From Wurfbainia villosa (taxonomy: Eukaryota > Streptophyta > Magnoliopsida > Zingiberales > Zingiberaceae), in the NCBI GenBank assembly GCA_025175895.1, contig CM046005.1:64814325-64878324 (forward strand): DNA of 64,000 bases. Reading direction: 5' to 3'. The position numbers were made by a program, and so were the translations under genes. Shown one piece after another: positions 22,036 through 33,047 of this stretch (within the stretch, counting starts at the first letter, position 1; each line of letters begins with the position of its first letter). The notes under the pieces are model-generated. The model was not told the DNA's origin and made no database searches. It worked only from the letters and a program-made list of their open reading frames with translations.

Positions 22036-23760
22036 TCAAAAGGTTTCATCATAGTCAATACCATGAATTTGTTTGAATCCTTTAGCCACCAATCTACCTT
22101 TATAGGTATGCTTATTACCATCCATGTCAGTCTTTACTTTAAAGACCCACTTACACCCAATGGGTTTTACCCCTTCAGGTGGATCAACCAAAGTCCATAC
22201 TTGGTTAGTGTACATGGATTCCATTTCGGATCTCATGGCCTCTAGCCATTTCTCGGAATCTGGGCTCATCATAGCTTCTTGATAGGATGTAGGCTCGTCA
22301 AGATCGACAAGCAATACATCACCGTTGTCAGTCAAGAGAAAAGAATATCTCTCGGGTTGACGACGGATCCTATCAGATCTACGAAGAGGTTGGTCTACTT
22401 GAACAGGTGTTTGCTCCACAACTCTTTGGGCAACAATTTCCTCATCCACAATACTTTGTGGTGCCTGTTCATTTTCCATCGAAGCCTTAGTGTTATCTTC
22501 ATCTTGAATTTCTTCAAGATGAATTTTACTCCCACTAGTTTTTCTAGAAATAAATTCTCTTTCTAGAAAGACAGCATTTCTGGCAACAAACACCTTGCTA
22601 AGTGTGGGATTGTAAAAGTAATATCCCTTAGTTTCCTTGGGATATCCTACAAAATAACACTTATCTGATTTGGGTCCTAGTTTATTTGAGACTTGACGTC
22701 TAACATAAGCTTCACAACCCCAAATCTTTATAAAAGACATTTTGGGACTCTTCCCAGTCCATAACGTATATGGTGTCTTTTCTACGGCTTTTGATGGGAC
22801 GCGATTAAGTGTGAAAGCGGTTGTCTCTAGAGCTAAACCCCAAAAGGAAGTAGGTAGATCAGTCTGGCTCATCATTGATCGTACCATATCTAATAGAGTA
22901 CGATTTCTCCTCTTAGATACACCATTCCATTGTGGTGTTCCAGGTGGAGTGAGTTGGGATATTATCCCACACTCAGCCAGGTGATCACGAAACTCTTGAC
23001 TAAGGTATTCACCACCTCGATCTGATCGAAGTAGCTTAATATGCTTACCAAGTTGGTTTTTTACTTCATTCTTGAATTCTTTGAACTTTTCAAAGGATTC
23101 TGACTTATGTCTCATCAAATATAAGTAGCCAAATCTACTCATATCATCAGTGAAAGTAATAAAGTACTTATAGCCTCCTCTGGCTTCGACATTGAAAGGG
23201 CCACATACATCAGTATGTATGAGTCCTAACAAGTCCGTCGCTCTCTCGCCATATCCACTAAATGAAGTTTTAGTCATCTTTCCTAAAAAACAAGATTCGT
23301 ATATCTCATATGATTCAAAATCAAATGAGTCCAATAATCCATCTTTATGGAGTTGGGATATGCGTTTTTCATTTATGTGACCTAGGCGACAGTGCCAGAG
23401 ATATGTTTGGTTCAAATTATTCGATTTGAACCGTTTGGTATTTACGTTATAAATTGGGTTTTCTAAATCTAGAACATAGAGACCATTCATAAGTGGTGCA
23501 TTACAATAGAACATTTCATTCAAATAAATGGAACAACATTTGTCCTTTATTATAAAAGAAAAGTTTTTCTTGTCTAAACAAGATACAGAAATTATGTTCT
23601 TCGTTAATGCAGGTACATAAAAGCACTCCTCTAGTTCTAAGATAAGCCCAGTGGGCAAAGACAAAGAATATGTTCCTACAGCTACAACAACAACTTTTGC
23701 GCCATTGCCTACTCGTAGGTCCACTTCGCCCTTTGCCATTAGTACAAATGTGAGATGCAC
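22036..23760 (-). pseudogene. Copia pol: protease remnant, integrase, start of reverse transcriptase
   Basis: The 574-codon open stretch begins inside a damaged protease: the DTGC..H core survives only as AGATACCGG-type remnants upstream, with a deletion. It contains the GAG-pre-integrase finger (WHCRLGHINEKRISQLHKDG) and an integrase core (HTDVCGPFNVEARGG; TDDMSRFGYLYL; SDRGGEYLSQEF; NGVSKRRNRTLLDM), so the D,D(35)E layout is readable. The linker to reverse transcriptase (WVFKVKTDMDGN..YKGRLVAKGF) follows. NGVSKRRN has Lys where the usual motif has the catalytic Glu, which would kill the integrase. Ends at a frameshift near 22036. Confidence 0.85.
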
Positions 23761-23884
23761 ATCCGGTATCTAATACCTATGTAGAAGAAATAGATAGATT
23801 AACTTCTATAACGTGTATACCTGAGGCAGAAGTCCCACTTCTTTTCTTCTTTACTTCCTCAAGGTAGACTTTGCAGTTCCGCTT

Positions 23885-24648
23885 CTAGTGTCCAGTCTCA
23901 CCGTAATGGAAATAGTCCCCTTCCTTAGGTATTATACCTTTACCCTTTGAAGTGGATGAATTGGCCTTGCCTTTGGCTTGGGTCTTACCCTTGCCTTTGC
24001 GCTTACCTTTGCCCTTCTTGACCATTAGTACGTTACTAACTTTCTTCTTGAGATTGGTTGTGATTCTTAACATCTTGAGAATCTCGAGCAAAACTTATCA
24101 ATTTCATTCATGTTATAATTCATGACGAATTGATTATATGCTTCCGGCAATGATTGCAGGATAACATCGGTTGCCAATTCTTGGCTCAGTGGAAAACCTA
24201 GTCTTTCAAGGTTCTCAACGTACCCTATCATTTTAAGTACGTGAGTTCCTACAGGTGTTCCTTCTTGCATCTTGCATGCAAAAAGAGCCTTAGACACTTT
24301 AAAACGCTCGTGCCTAGCTTGTCCTTGATATAGTTGTTTCAAATGCTCAACCATACCATAGGCATCCATGTTCTCATGTTGCTTCTGAAGCTCAGAGTTC
24401 ATGGTGGCAAGCATAAGACATGACACATCTAATGCGTCATCTTGATGCTTCTTATAAGCATCCTTTTCAGCACGAGTGGCCGCAGGGGCGGGTGTTTCAG
24501 GGATAGACTGCTCTAGGACATACAGTTTACGTTCTTGCTTGAGGATAATCCTCAAGTTCCTATACCAGTCTAGAAAGTTAGCTCCATTGAGCTTGTCTTT
24601 CTCAAGGATAGATTACAAGTTGAGTGGGTGTGTCGTGTTAGATGACAT
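23885..24648 (-). pseudogene. gag: Copia gag, broken
   Basis: The likely ATG is 24648-24646 (MSSNTTHPLNL), followed by an in-frame TAA, then SILEKDKLNGANFLDWYRNLRIILKQERKLYVLE and the UBN2-type gag (LATMNSELQKQHENMDAYGM..LKQLYQGQARHERFKVSKAL). A frameshift near 24080 leads to a lysine/glycine-rich stretch. The zinc knuckle has lost cysteines and contains a stop (DYFHYGETGH-stop-KRNC). Usual role: particle formation and RNA binding. Confidence 0.8.
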
Positions 24649-25870
24649 GGTGATCTACAACATTAAAATGCAAAATTAAGTATCATACCTAAGTCATTTA
24701 ATTAGACCTTTAATTAAATGAGGCTCCCACTAAATTCTCATAGCTTTGATATGAGCTAATCATTGATGTAGGCAAACACATTTTGCTTACATCATTAGCT
24801 TCTATTTAGCTATAAATTTATATGGGATAAAGATCCACATCATACTTCGTCTTGAGTTAGCTTTGGCTAATCGCCCAAGACGTAGTATGATTAGGTAGGC
24901 AATCTTTTGCCAATTACATCTGATGTAACTCTTTAATAGCTTTGGTTAAGTTTAGATTAGTTTAGTGCTTATTCCTAAACCAGCTTCCAGGCCGTGGCGA
25001 GGCACAGAGGCCTTCTTTGATATCGGAGCAACGACCACTTTCTAAGACAAAGCCGATATTCGGAAATCACACAAAATTAATTTTTAAAACTTATGTTCAA
25101 AGCTAATATATATATGCCTCTACTTTCTTAATTAATTAAGAAAAACTTAATTAAGTCTTAACCAAGTTTGATAGCGGGACATCACGATTGTCCACTCGCA
25201 CTCTTCCAAGATAAAATGCATTGCTTTGCTTTGGCAAACCCAACAACAAATGATCGAGGAAGTAGTGAGTACCAAACTTTGGTAGGCATATCGTTTTTGA
25301 CTTATTAAGAAATAAACTTAAACATGCATCACATACATATTAGCATACATCACATATAAGCTAAATTAACATGCATCACATACATATTAAACTAAGCGTG
25401 TCATGGTTATGGCCCTTATTCTACAATCTTCTCAAGCCAATGAAAAGATTGATTGGTCAACCTAGGGATAGCATCTTCTCCCAAGTGCTTCCTTTTGGTT
25501 GTCTTGTGTTGTTGACTTCCTCCTTGTAACGTCATCTTCCAATGGACCCTCCATCATTATTTTGTATATTACAAAAGGAGAAATACTCGAGTTACATTCG
25601 AGTCTAAAACCAATTTTACAATAAGAATTTTAGGAGAAAGGCACGACACGCAGGCCGTATTAAGAATTACAACACACACATTCACAAACTTTTTGGGACT
25701 AGGCCATAACCATACACCATGTCAATTTTAACTTTTAAAAGACATCGGATATTTTATTATGTTTGAAAAATTGCTAATGCAATTATCAACTCATAATAAA
25801 ATTTATCCTACTTCTATATCATATATAAAATAGAGAAAACCTATTTTTTTTTATACGATCTTTCGCAAGT
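24649..25870 (-). other. Untranslated leader of the minus-strand copia element
   Basis: About 1.2 kb between the primer site and gag with no coding potential; AT-rich with short direct repeats such as ACATGCATCACATACATAT near 25320-25390. Confidence 0.55.
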
Positions 25871-25883
25871 GGCTCTGATACCA
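25871..25883 (-). promoter_or_regulatory. Primer binding site of the minus-strand copia element
   Basis: GGCTCTGATACCA is the inverse of TGGTATCAGAGCC; one base separates it from the LTR at 25885, which fixes the element's orientation. Confidence 0.9.
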
Positions 25884-25884
25884 C

Positions 25885-27806
25885 TGTAGGGATTTTTTTT
25901 ATTCAAAATAGCATATGCGCAACGGAAAAATAGGATCCCTTCCAAGTGATCCTTGCGAAAGAAAACCTCATACAAAAAAATAAATTTCTCTAAAAGAAAA
26001 ACCTATCTTATAGGAGAATATTACCTTTGTTGCGTGCCCTTTTTAATCCCGCTTCTTCTTGGGTTTGTTGGATATTTTAGCGCGTTCAATTGTCCGTGCC
26101 TCTATATGTATCCACACGAGCAAGCTCTTGTCTCACAAAAGAAACTAGAAGAGCTCTCCTTTACTTCTTGCTAGAGAAGTTCCTAAAGGAGAGGAAGGTA
26201 GGGAAAAAGAGAAAGGAAGAAGAAGACCACTCTTCTTGCTAGCCTACACTCACAAAAGCCACAAAACCAAAGCCTCTCACCACCAAGCTCTCTCCAAGCC
26301 TCAAGCTTCCCCCCTACATTGGCTGGCCACCCCATGGAGTGTTTTATAGGATTGAAAAAACCTTTCACCTCCTATCACATTCAATGCAATCAATTGTATT
26401 GAAAAATAATCAAACACACTCCTTGTTTGGCCGGCCACATGTGGAGAAATTCCAAAGGTCAAAACCCTTTGTCTCCTTCCACCTCATCAAGCTTAGGTGG
26501 CATGCTTATGTGGCATGCTTAGGTGGCATGCTTATGTGGCATTCATGCATGTTGAATTAATCTTATTAATTCAATAAGCTTATGTTATCATATTGAATTA
26601 ATCTCATTAAATCAATAAGGTAACATATTGAATTAATCTTATTAAATCAATTAAGCTTAGGCTATCATGATAACATATTTATTTAATCTTATTAAATTAA
26701 TAAGCTTAGCATATTGAATTAATCTCATTAAATCAATAAGCTAAAATTCTCATTAAGCTTAAAGTCCAAAAACCATTTTGTACTTAAGCTTATTCCCAAA
26801 TTATTCTAGTCAAACTAGAATGCACTAATTCTTCTAATCATCATGCTCTTTGTGTGTGACCCTATAGGCTCTCATAACGTTGGCAGTAGATCTAAACTCT
26901 TTTAGATACACAAGCAATGAGCGACATCTAGCAATACATCATTGCTACCCAAGTTACGAAATAAGTCAAGATCCGACTAACCTTTCCGTGACTACTATAA
27001 TGTATGACCGTGTCCTTCTATCCTTGATATCAGATTGACCAATGAGGCATAGACCGTGTCATCCTCGATCAATCTATGTGTTTCTTGATCCCTAAGTAAA
27101 CTAACTCAAACAAATGAGCTCAATATCTCATATTGACTCATTCGAGCATGGCTATGCGTTTTAGTAGTTCTACTCAATCAAGGGGTCCACAGATATCACT
27201 CCCGTCATATGGGAGGGATAGATCCCATCTACATCACTCACATCCCTCCGCATAATTTGTTATATACCCAGTAATTGCCTTTATGGTCCACCCTGTTACG
27301 GGTGACGTTTGACGATATCAAAGTACATAACTCCTTATGTAGGGAACCGTAGTGACTTCAGGTTTGAGGACTATTCATACCAATAGTCACATGAGAAAGT
27401 TTACGACACTCATATGACGATCCATGAAACTTTCTCATGGCGGGTCAGTTCAGTATATATTCTCTAATATATACCCATGTGTCAACTTGATATCATATAT
27501 CCATGACTTGTGATATCAAGTCATCAATTGACCTACATGCTAGTCTTTATGTATTAATATTGCCCTTGCATATTAATACTTGACTAGGAACATTTTAGGA
27601 AAGTGTTCTCTACAGTCTCTCATAATCAATTCTGCCAATTGATGTGCTGTAGATAAGAACCTACTTTTCTAGGGCATTATTATATTTAATTTAGCTGGCG
27701 CAAGCAAGACGTAAATATAATAACCAATCCTTTGCCTTTATAGAATATGATACAAAATGTTCCCTATTCAACCATCACATGATTGGTTCTAGGGCTATAA
27801 CTAACA
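25885..27806 (-). repeat. 5' LTR (right) of the minus-strand copia element, complete
   Basis: 1922 bp, TGTAGGG..CTAACA in plus orientation (TGTTAG..CCTACA on the element's strand). Contains the AT-rich repeat array at 26553-26750. Followed by CATCC and LINE sequence. Confidence 0.85.
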
Positions 27807-27948
27807 CATCCTCTATACTGCTACTATACATTTGCAAATCTAGCAACTACCAAGATACCATCTCTAGTTTGAAGAATCTGCTTGATGAGTGGTGAGTCTG
27901 ACTTCTTGGCCTGCCAATCCCACAAATCTACTTGTTTGAGGTGAGCAT

Positions 27949-29018
27949 TGTTGGATAGAAAAGCGTCGCTAGAGGGGGGGTGAATAGCGATCGAAAATCT
28001 TTCGTTCGTAATCGTTCGTTAAGGCACGAGTAAGCGAGTAAGCAGCGGAAAATAAAATGACACGTTTATTTTACTTGGTTCACAACCCGGTGGTTGCTAC
28101 TCCAAGGCCCTATCGGTCCTAGACCGCGTACGGAGGGCAAAGCACTATAACGTCTCCTCCTCGTTGGAGGTAGGAGACAACGATCACAAAACCGAATATA
28201 CGAGGATGAGGCAACAAGCCTACCTCACCTCGTTATGAAGAAAAACAAAGAATACAATATCAAAAATATTACTTGAATCTGCTGCCGACGAAGAAGATTG
28301 GAACTTGGCGTCGCGTCGGCGTTATGACGGTGTTGGAGCGTTGGCGTTGTAGGAGCACTTGATGAATAAAATTGATGTTCTTTGGAGATGAATCCTCCCC
28401 TCCTTTTATAGACTTTAGCCTCTGAATTTGTCTCCTATTTCTTTGGAACGGATCATGAATTTTTCCAAATTTTTATCGCGAAGTGGCCGCGTCAAACGTT
28501 ATCCGTTTTGACCTAGCGCAAAAGCTGAATCGTCGCCATCAGTCGACTGATGCCTCCCATCAGTCGACTGATGGGCATCAGTCGACTGCTCCATGTCCAG
28601 CAGTCGACTGCCAGCTTGGCCACTTCCCTGCAGCAAGAGGTTAGCTCGGAAAATGATAAATACGACGGTTTCTAACCGTCCGATCTCGACCTAGACCTTC
28701 CACAGGAAGTCTTAGTCGGATCGTCGCCTACGGTCATCCCCGTAAAGAGGACACGACCTTACAATCTCTCACTCACACGAGCTTACCTCGATAGTAGCTC
28801 TTGCTTCCGGCCTTCCACTCGATTCCTTCGGCTCCCTCCGAAGTCACTCGAGTGTCGCCCGACCACCACGGCTTCCTCCGGGTGTCGCTAGCCTTCAGCT
28901 CCAGCTTTAATACTTTTCTGTACACTCGATAGCTCATGAGATAATGATATAAACTTAACTTTGTGTATTTGCCATAATCAAAACACAGGTTCGATTATCT
29001 AGTGCCCCTGCACCAACA
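27949..29018 (-). repeat. Solo LTR in reverse orientation
   Basis: 1070 bp from TGTTGGATAG to GCACCAACA, flanked by perfect 5-bp duplications AGCAT (27944-27948, 29019-29023). The start TCGCTAGAGGGGGGGTGAATAGCG is the inverse of the end of the other SIRE-like LTRs, so it is a relative lying on the minus strand. Four CAGTCGACTG palindromes cluster at 28548-28612. A solo LTR usually arises by recombination between the two LTRs of an element. Confidence 0.9.
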
Positions 29019-29418
29019 AGCATGGTGGACTCATCTAATTTACATAGTGTCCTAATTATCCTAGATATGCTTTAGCACTCTAGTCAATAATGTCTGATTG
29101 CCAGCTTGCCAAGGCTGACCCTGGGGGAGGGTTGCTGGGGCTCTTGTCCAGGGCTCAAATTTTTTTTACTATTTTATAAGGCTTAATTTTTAAATTTTGC
29201 AGTGAAAATGAGACCCAATATTTCAATTTCGCCCAGGTCCTAAGATCAAATTTGAAAATTAAGACAGACTCTACAACTTGCATATCTCAGACCATGCAAT
29301 TGGAAGGTGCTTTATAGTTCACATAAAGCTCCTATAGATACTGTAGATGTGCTCAATAACACCACAAGGTAATGGTAAGATAGACATCTAGTAACATTTC
29401 ACTCTCTGAGTACTAAAG

Positions 29419-29810
29419 TCAAGAGTTGTGCTTTCTCTGCACAAGAATGTGTGCACTTTGACCATGCTTTGATCTCCCCTTCACAAATGCAACTTGAGCT
29501 GGATTGAGGAGATAATCTATCACATCCTCTAGTCTTGATGCTAGAATCTTGAAGATTATTTTTTTAGAAGAATGTACAATATGAGATAGGTCAATTATCA
29601 AAAACTCTACGTGCGTTGATAGTTTAGGATACTAGTGTAATGAGGGTGTGGTTCCTTTGTCATAGTAACTTTTCATTTCTAAAAAATTCTAGGATGGTTG
29701 TAGTGGAGTCAACCTTGATAGTATCACTAAAGGCCTTGAAGAATTTGGAACCAAATCTATCTGGTCTGGGTGCCTTTTGATCCCCAATACTAAATAATAT
29801 TTCTTTGATT
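29419..29810 (-). pseudogene. LINE reverse transcriptase fragment
   Basis: The minus strand reads KAPRPDRFGSKFFKAFSDTI, then in another frame NHTLITLVS, then SSKKIIFKILASRLEDVIDYLLNPAQVAFVKGRS. This is the N-terminal part of a plant L1-like reverse transcriptase (patterns KAPGPDG, LIPK, NRL..VL..LI...Q.AF..GR). The YADD region is not seen. Frames change at least twice. Confidence 0.7.
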
Positions 29811-31389
29811 TCATGCTCTATGGGTTCCTTGGTTAGGCTATACTGGTGATTAGGTGCAAGAGATTGCCCAAACTCAAAGCATGTGGATTGAAATGAAGAT
29901 ATGCCTGAATTGGTGCCAAGCTAATCTTGAAAAACATCTAATAGTTCCACCACAATTTCATCCATGCACCTCTCCATTCCTTTTCTTCATGACCAAAACC
30001 TCCTTCTACCATTATTCCTTGTCACCATGCAGTGGAAAAAGAAGGTATTCTTATCCACTTCCTTAAAGTATTTATGTTTGGCACGTTGGAGATAAAGCAT
30101 GCACTCAACCTCTACAAGTTGAGCAATTGTCTTTTGTATTTATTGATAATTTCCTCCAAATTTTTGTTCAATGAGGTCAAGATTCTGCATGTTTTGTAGT
30201 TGTATTGCGCTTGAGCTACTCTTTCTCGTATGTGTTGGCAATGAAGTTTGTTTAAACCTTTCAAATCTTACTTGACATGATTCAGCTTTAGTTTCAGCCT
30301 ATACTGCCTTATGCCTCATTGTATCAAGCCATCGATCTACTCTCAACCATTTCTGACCAAAGGTTGGAATTTTTCATGTATATTAACATATTATAGAACC
30401 CGAAGGGTTTAAGTTTGCCTTCTTCCTGGTAACATAGAAACAATGGAAATAGCATGGTCTAAGAGGTTGCTAGGGGCTCTAAATTCTACCACCCATTTGT
30501 CGTCCTGCTCCAACTAGTGATTATTGACTAGGGTTCGATCTAGTTTACAAAAAACCCTTCCATTTGTCCGTGTGTATTGGCATCCATGCTGGTGAAGATC
30601 TTCCACACTTACTCCCAATAAAATCCTAAAAGTCTATTATTTCGTAGTTTATGGTAGCAGAGTCTCCTTATTTGTCTTCAGACATGAGAGATGAGTTAAA
30701 AATCCCCATAATCAACCATGGTAATACCAGAACTCTGATGGTTGTATGACAATATTATTAGAGATCGGTTGACGTCGCTAGAAGGGGTGAATAGCGATTT
30801 CTCGTCATTTGATGGATTCGATCGCATTCGTGTTGTACTCGTCTACAAAAGTATTATACGCAGCGGAATATACAATACAAAATACAAATAGAAATATACA
30901 AGCACAACAAGATGATATAACCTGGTTCGAAACTAGGATTCCTACTCCACAGATTGAGCTTTAGTCGAGCTCTAGTGATGCACACCACCACTATTAAATT
31001 TCTCCTTCTTAGTGATACACCGGAGGTGGAGGAACCTCTTACAATGAATTACAACAGTAATGAATACAATACAATAAGTACACTAAGCAATACACAAATA
31101 CAAGTAAAGAAAACTTTACACAAAGAGCTTTTGATTGTTTATTTGTTGATTGCTTTGGATTGCTCTTGAAAGTCTGAAATGCAGCAACAATTCCTCTCCA
31201 AATCGCCCCAAGGACCATGGACAAAATTCTCCTTCTCGAGCTCCTTATAAATCTGTAACTCGGGTTGATTTTCACCTTCTAGTCGACTGCTCTTACCCAG
31301 CAGTCGACTAGCCTTCATGCCATCGTCTCACAACGGCTCTATCCATGCTGGAAAAACTCCAACGGATACCTCATAAATTGACTTCCCTT

Positions 31390-32981
31390 TGTTGGTGCAA
31401 TCGACCCAGGTCACGATTGACCAGACTCGAGTTTGACTCGAGTGATGTTTTGATGTTTGACAAAGTGGTTTGACATTGATGTTGGACATTGATGTCGGTT
31501 AAAATGTTGGGGAGATTGTTGGAGCAATCGACCCAGGTTATAATTGACTAGACTCGAGTTTGACTCGAGGGAGACTTTGATGGTTGACTAGGGTTGACCA
31601 TGTGATTATGGGAAAGTCCAAGCATGGGTCTTGGCAAGGTAAAGTCCAAGTCATGGGTACTTGGCAAGGTAAAGTCCAAGTCATGGGTACTTGGCAAGGT
31701 AAAGTCCAAGTCATGGGTACTTGGCATGGAAAGTCCAAGTGGGACACTTGGCATTTGGGAAAGTCCAAGTCTTGAGTACTTGGCATGGGAAGTCCAAGCA
31801 TGGGTCTTGGCACATGGAAAGTCCAACATGGGTTGGCAAGGGAAAGTCCAAGCTTGAGTCTTGACATTTGAGAAGTCCAAGGGGTTTGATATTGGCGGCG
31901 TAAAGTCCAAGCGAAGACTTGGCGGCATAAGTCCAATGTGCCTTGGCGGTGTAGACACCGTTAGCATGACATAGCCGATGGAAGCACCTGGAGGCTAGCG
32001 CGATGGATGAACAAGTCATGGATGACTTGGAGGGATCCGAGAGGCGTAAGGCTGATGGAGGTGGCTAGAAGACTTAGGTCTAGGCTAAGGGTGGTCTAGC
32101 AAGTATGGGGACACCATACTTGGGTTAAAACCTCATTTTTTAGGTTGACAGTCGACTAGAATTATGGCCGGTTCGACTGTCGTGAGTCGACTTGAGTTCG
32201 AATGTCGTTTAAGAGCTGGAAATGCTCGGCGATCATCGCTCATTGGAGCGATCGACTAATGCCCAATCATTGCCAGTCGGCGATCATTGCCGATTGATGT
32301 CGCACAGAGAATGCTCCGTAGCCGATCGGTCGATCGGCTACGGCGCTAGCGATCAGCGCCAATGTTGGCGATCGGCCGCTAAGAGTCCGGTTGGAACTTG
32401 TCCGACGTGGATTGAGCCGTTGTCTCACAGCTACTGATGTTGGCGGTGATCGGGACTTATGGCGATCGCCTGCGGTAAATCGGCCCGATGGAGGATAAAA
32501 GCAGCTGTTTGTGGAAGGCTCGATCATCAGTTCTTGGGGAGCTTTCTTGAGGGGATTTGAAGGTGCATTTCATGGCCCTTCAACCTCATCCAAGCAACCA
32601 ACAAGCAAAGCGCTCAAACCCTAGTTTTGTAAAGTATTCTTTACATTTCATTTGTATTTGCTTGTATTTCTTTCGTTTATTGTTGTAAACGTTTGTACAA
32701 GGTTTCTCCGCCTCCGACTTGTTGTCGAGAAGGAGTTTATTGATTAGTGATTGCATTGGCGTCGCTAGAGCTCATTAGAGCTCAATCCGTGGAGTAGGAA
32801 CCGTTCGATTCTGAACCACATTATATCCTTGTGTTCGTGATTGTATCTTTTCGTTATTGCTTTTATTATTTCTATTCCGCTGCACATAACGAGTTTTGTA
32901 GAGACGATCGCGAACGAATTCCATCTACGTACGGGCAACACGCTATTCACCCCCCCTCTAGCGGGCGCACAGGTCCTAACA
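31390..32981 (+). repeat. 5' LTR of gag-only element copy 2
   Basis: Contains an internal repeat of the LTR start preceded by a polypurine-like GGGGAGAT (31510-31517). It has a hairpin-unit array with three AAGTCCAAGTCATGGGTACT units where the other LTR has two. Ends GCACAGGTCCTAACA. An ATAAAAG at about 32495 may be the TATA box. Confidence 0.85.
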
Positions 32982-32983
32982 AG

Positions 32984-32996
32984 TGGTATCAGAGCC
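32984..32996 (+). promoter_or_regulatory. Primer binding site
   Basis: TGGTATCAGAGCC two bases after the LTR end. Confidence 0.9.
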
Positions 32997-33047
32997 CGGG
33001 GCTCTTCTACGGATTAACAACCCGGAGTCAAGACGCTAGAGGGAAAG

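Larger units (their letters stand above)
2503..27806 (-). mobile_element. Minus-strand Ty1/copia element, decayed and split by nested insertions
   Basis: The right LTR (25885-27806) starts TGTAGGG and ends CTAACA. Immediately inside it is the inverse of the initiator-Met primer site. The internal region 20720-25884 encodes gag, integrase, reverse transcriptase and RNase H in copia order on the minus strand. A left LTR body lies at about 19060-20719, and an LTR start identical in type lies at 2503-2891. Flanks are CATCT (2498-2502) and CATCC (27807-27811), a four-of-five match to a 5-bp target duplication, and both flanks are LINE sequence. I infer that 2503-27806 is one insertion into the LINE, enlarged by the gypsy element at 2892. 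Clade is Tork/Angela-like by eye. Confidence 0.6.
27807..30764 (-). mobile_element. L1-type LINE, endonuclease and reverse transcriptase part, degenerate
   Basis: Minus-strand fragments run right to left in LINE order: endonuclease end (DLHQHGCQYTRTNGRVFCKL at about 30600-30530; FRAPSNLLDHAIS near 30460), reverse transcriptase start (GDQKAPRPDRFGSKFFKAF at about 29800-29740), and KIIFKILASRLEDVIDYLL..AQVAFVKGRS (29560-29470). Many stops and frame breaks. It is interrupted by a solo LTR at 27949-29018, cut on the right by the LTR starting near 30765, and continued on the left beyond 2503. Confidence 0.75.
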
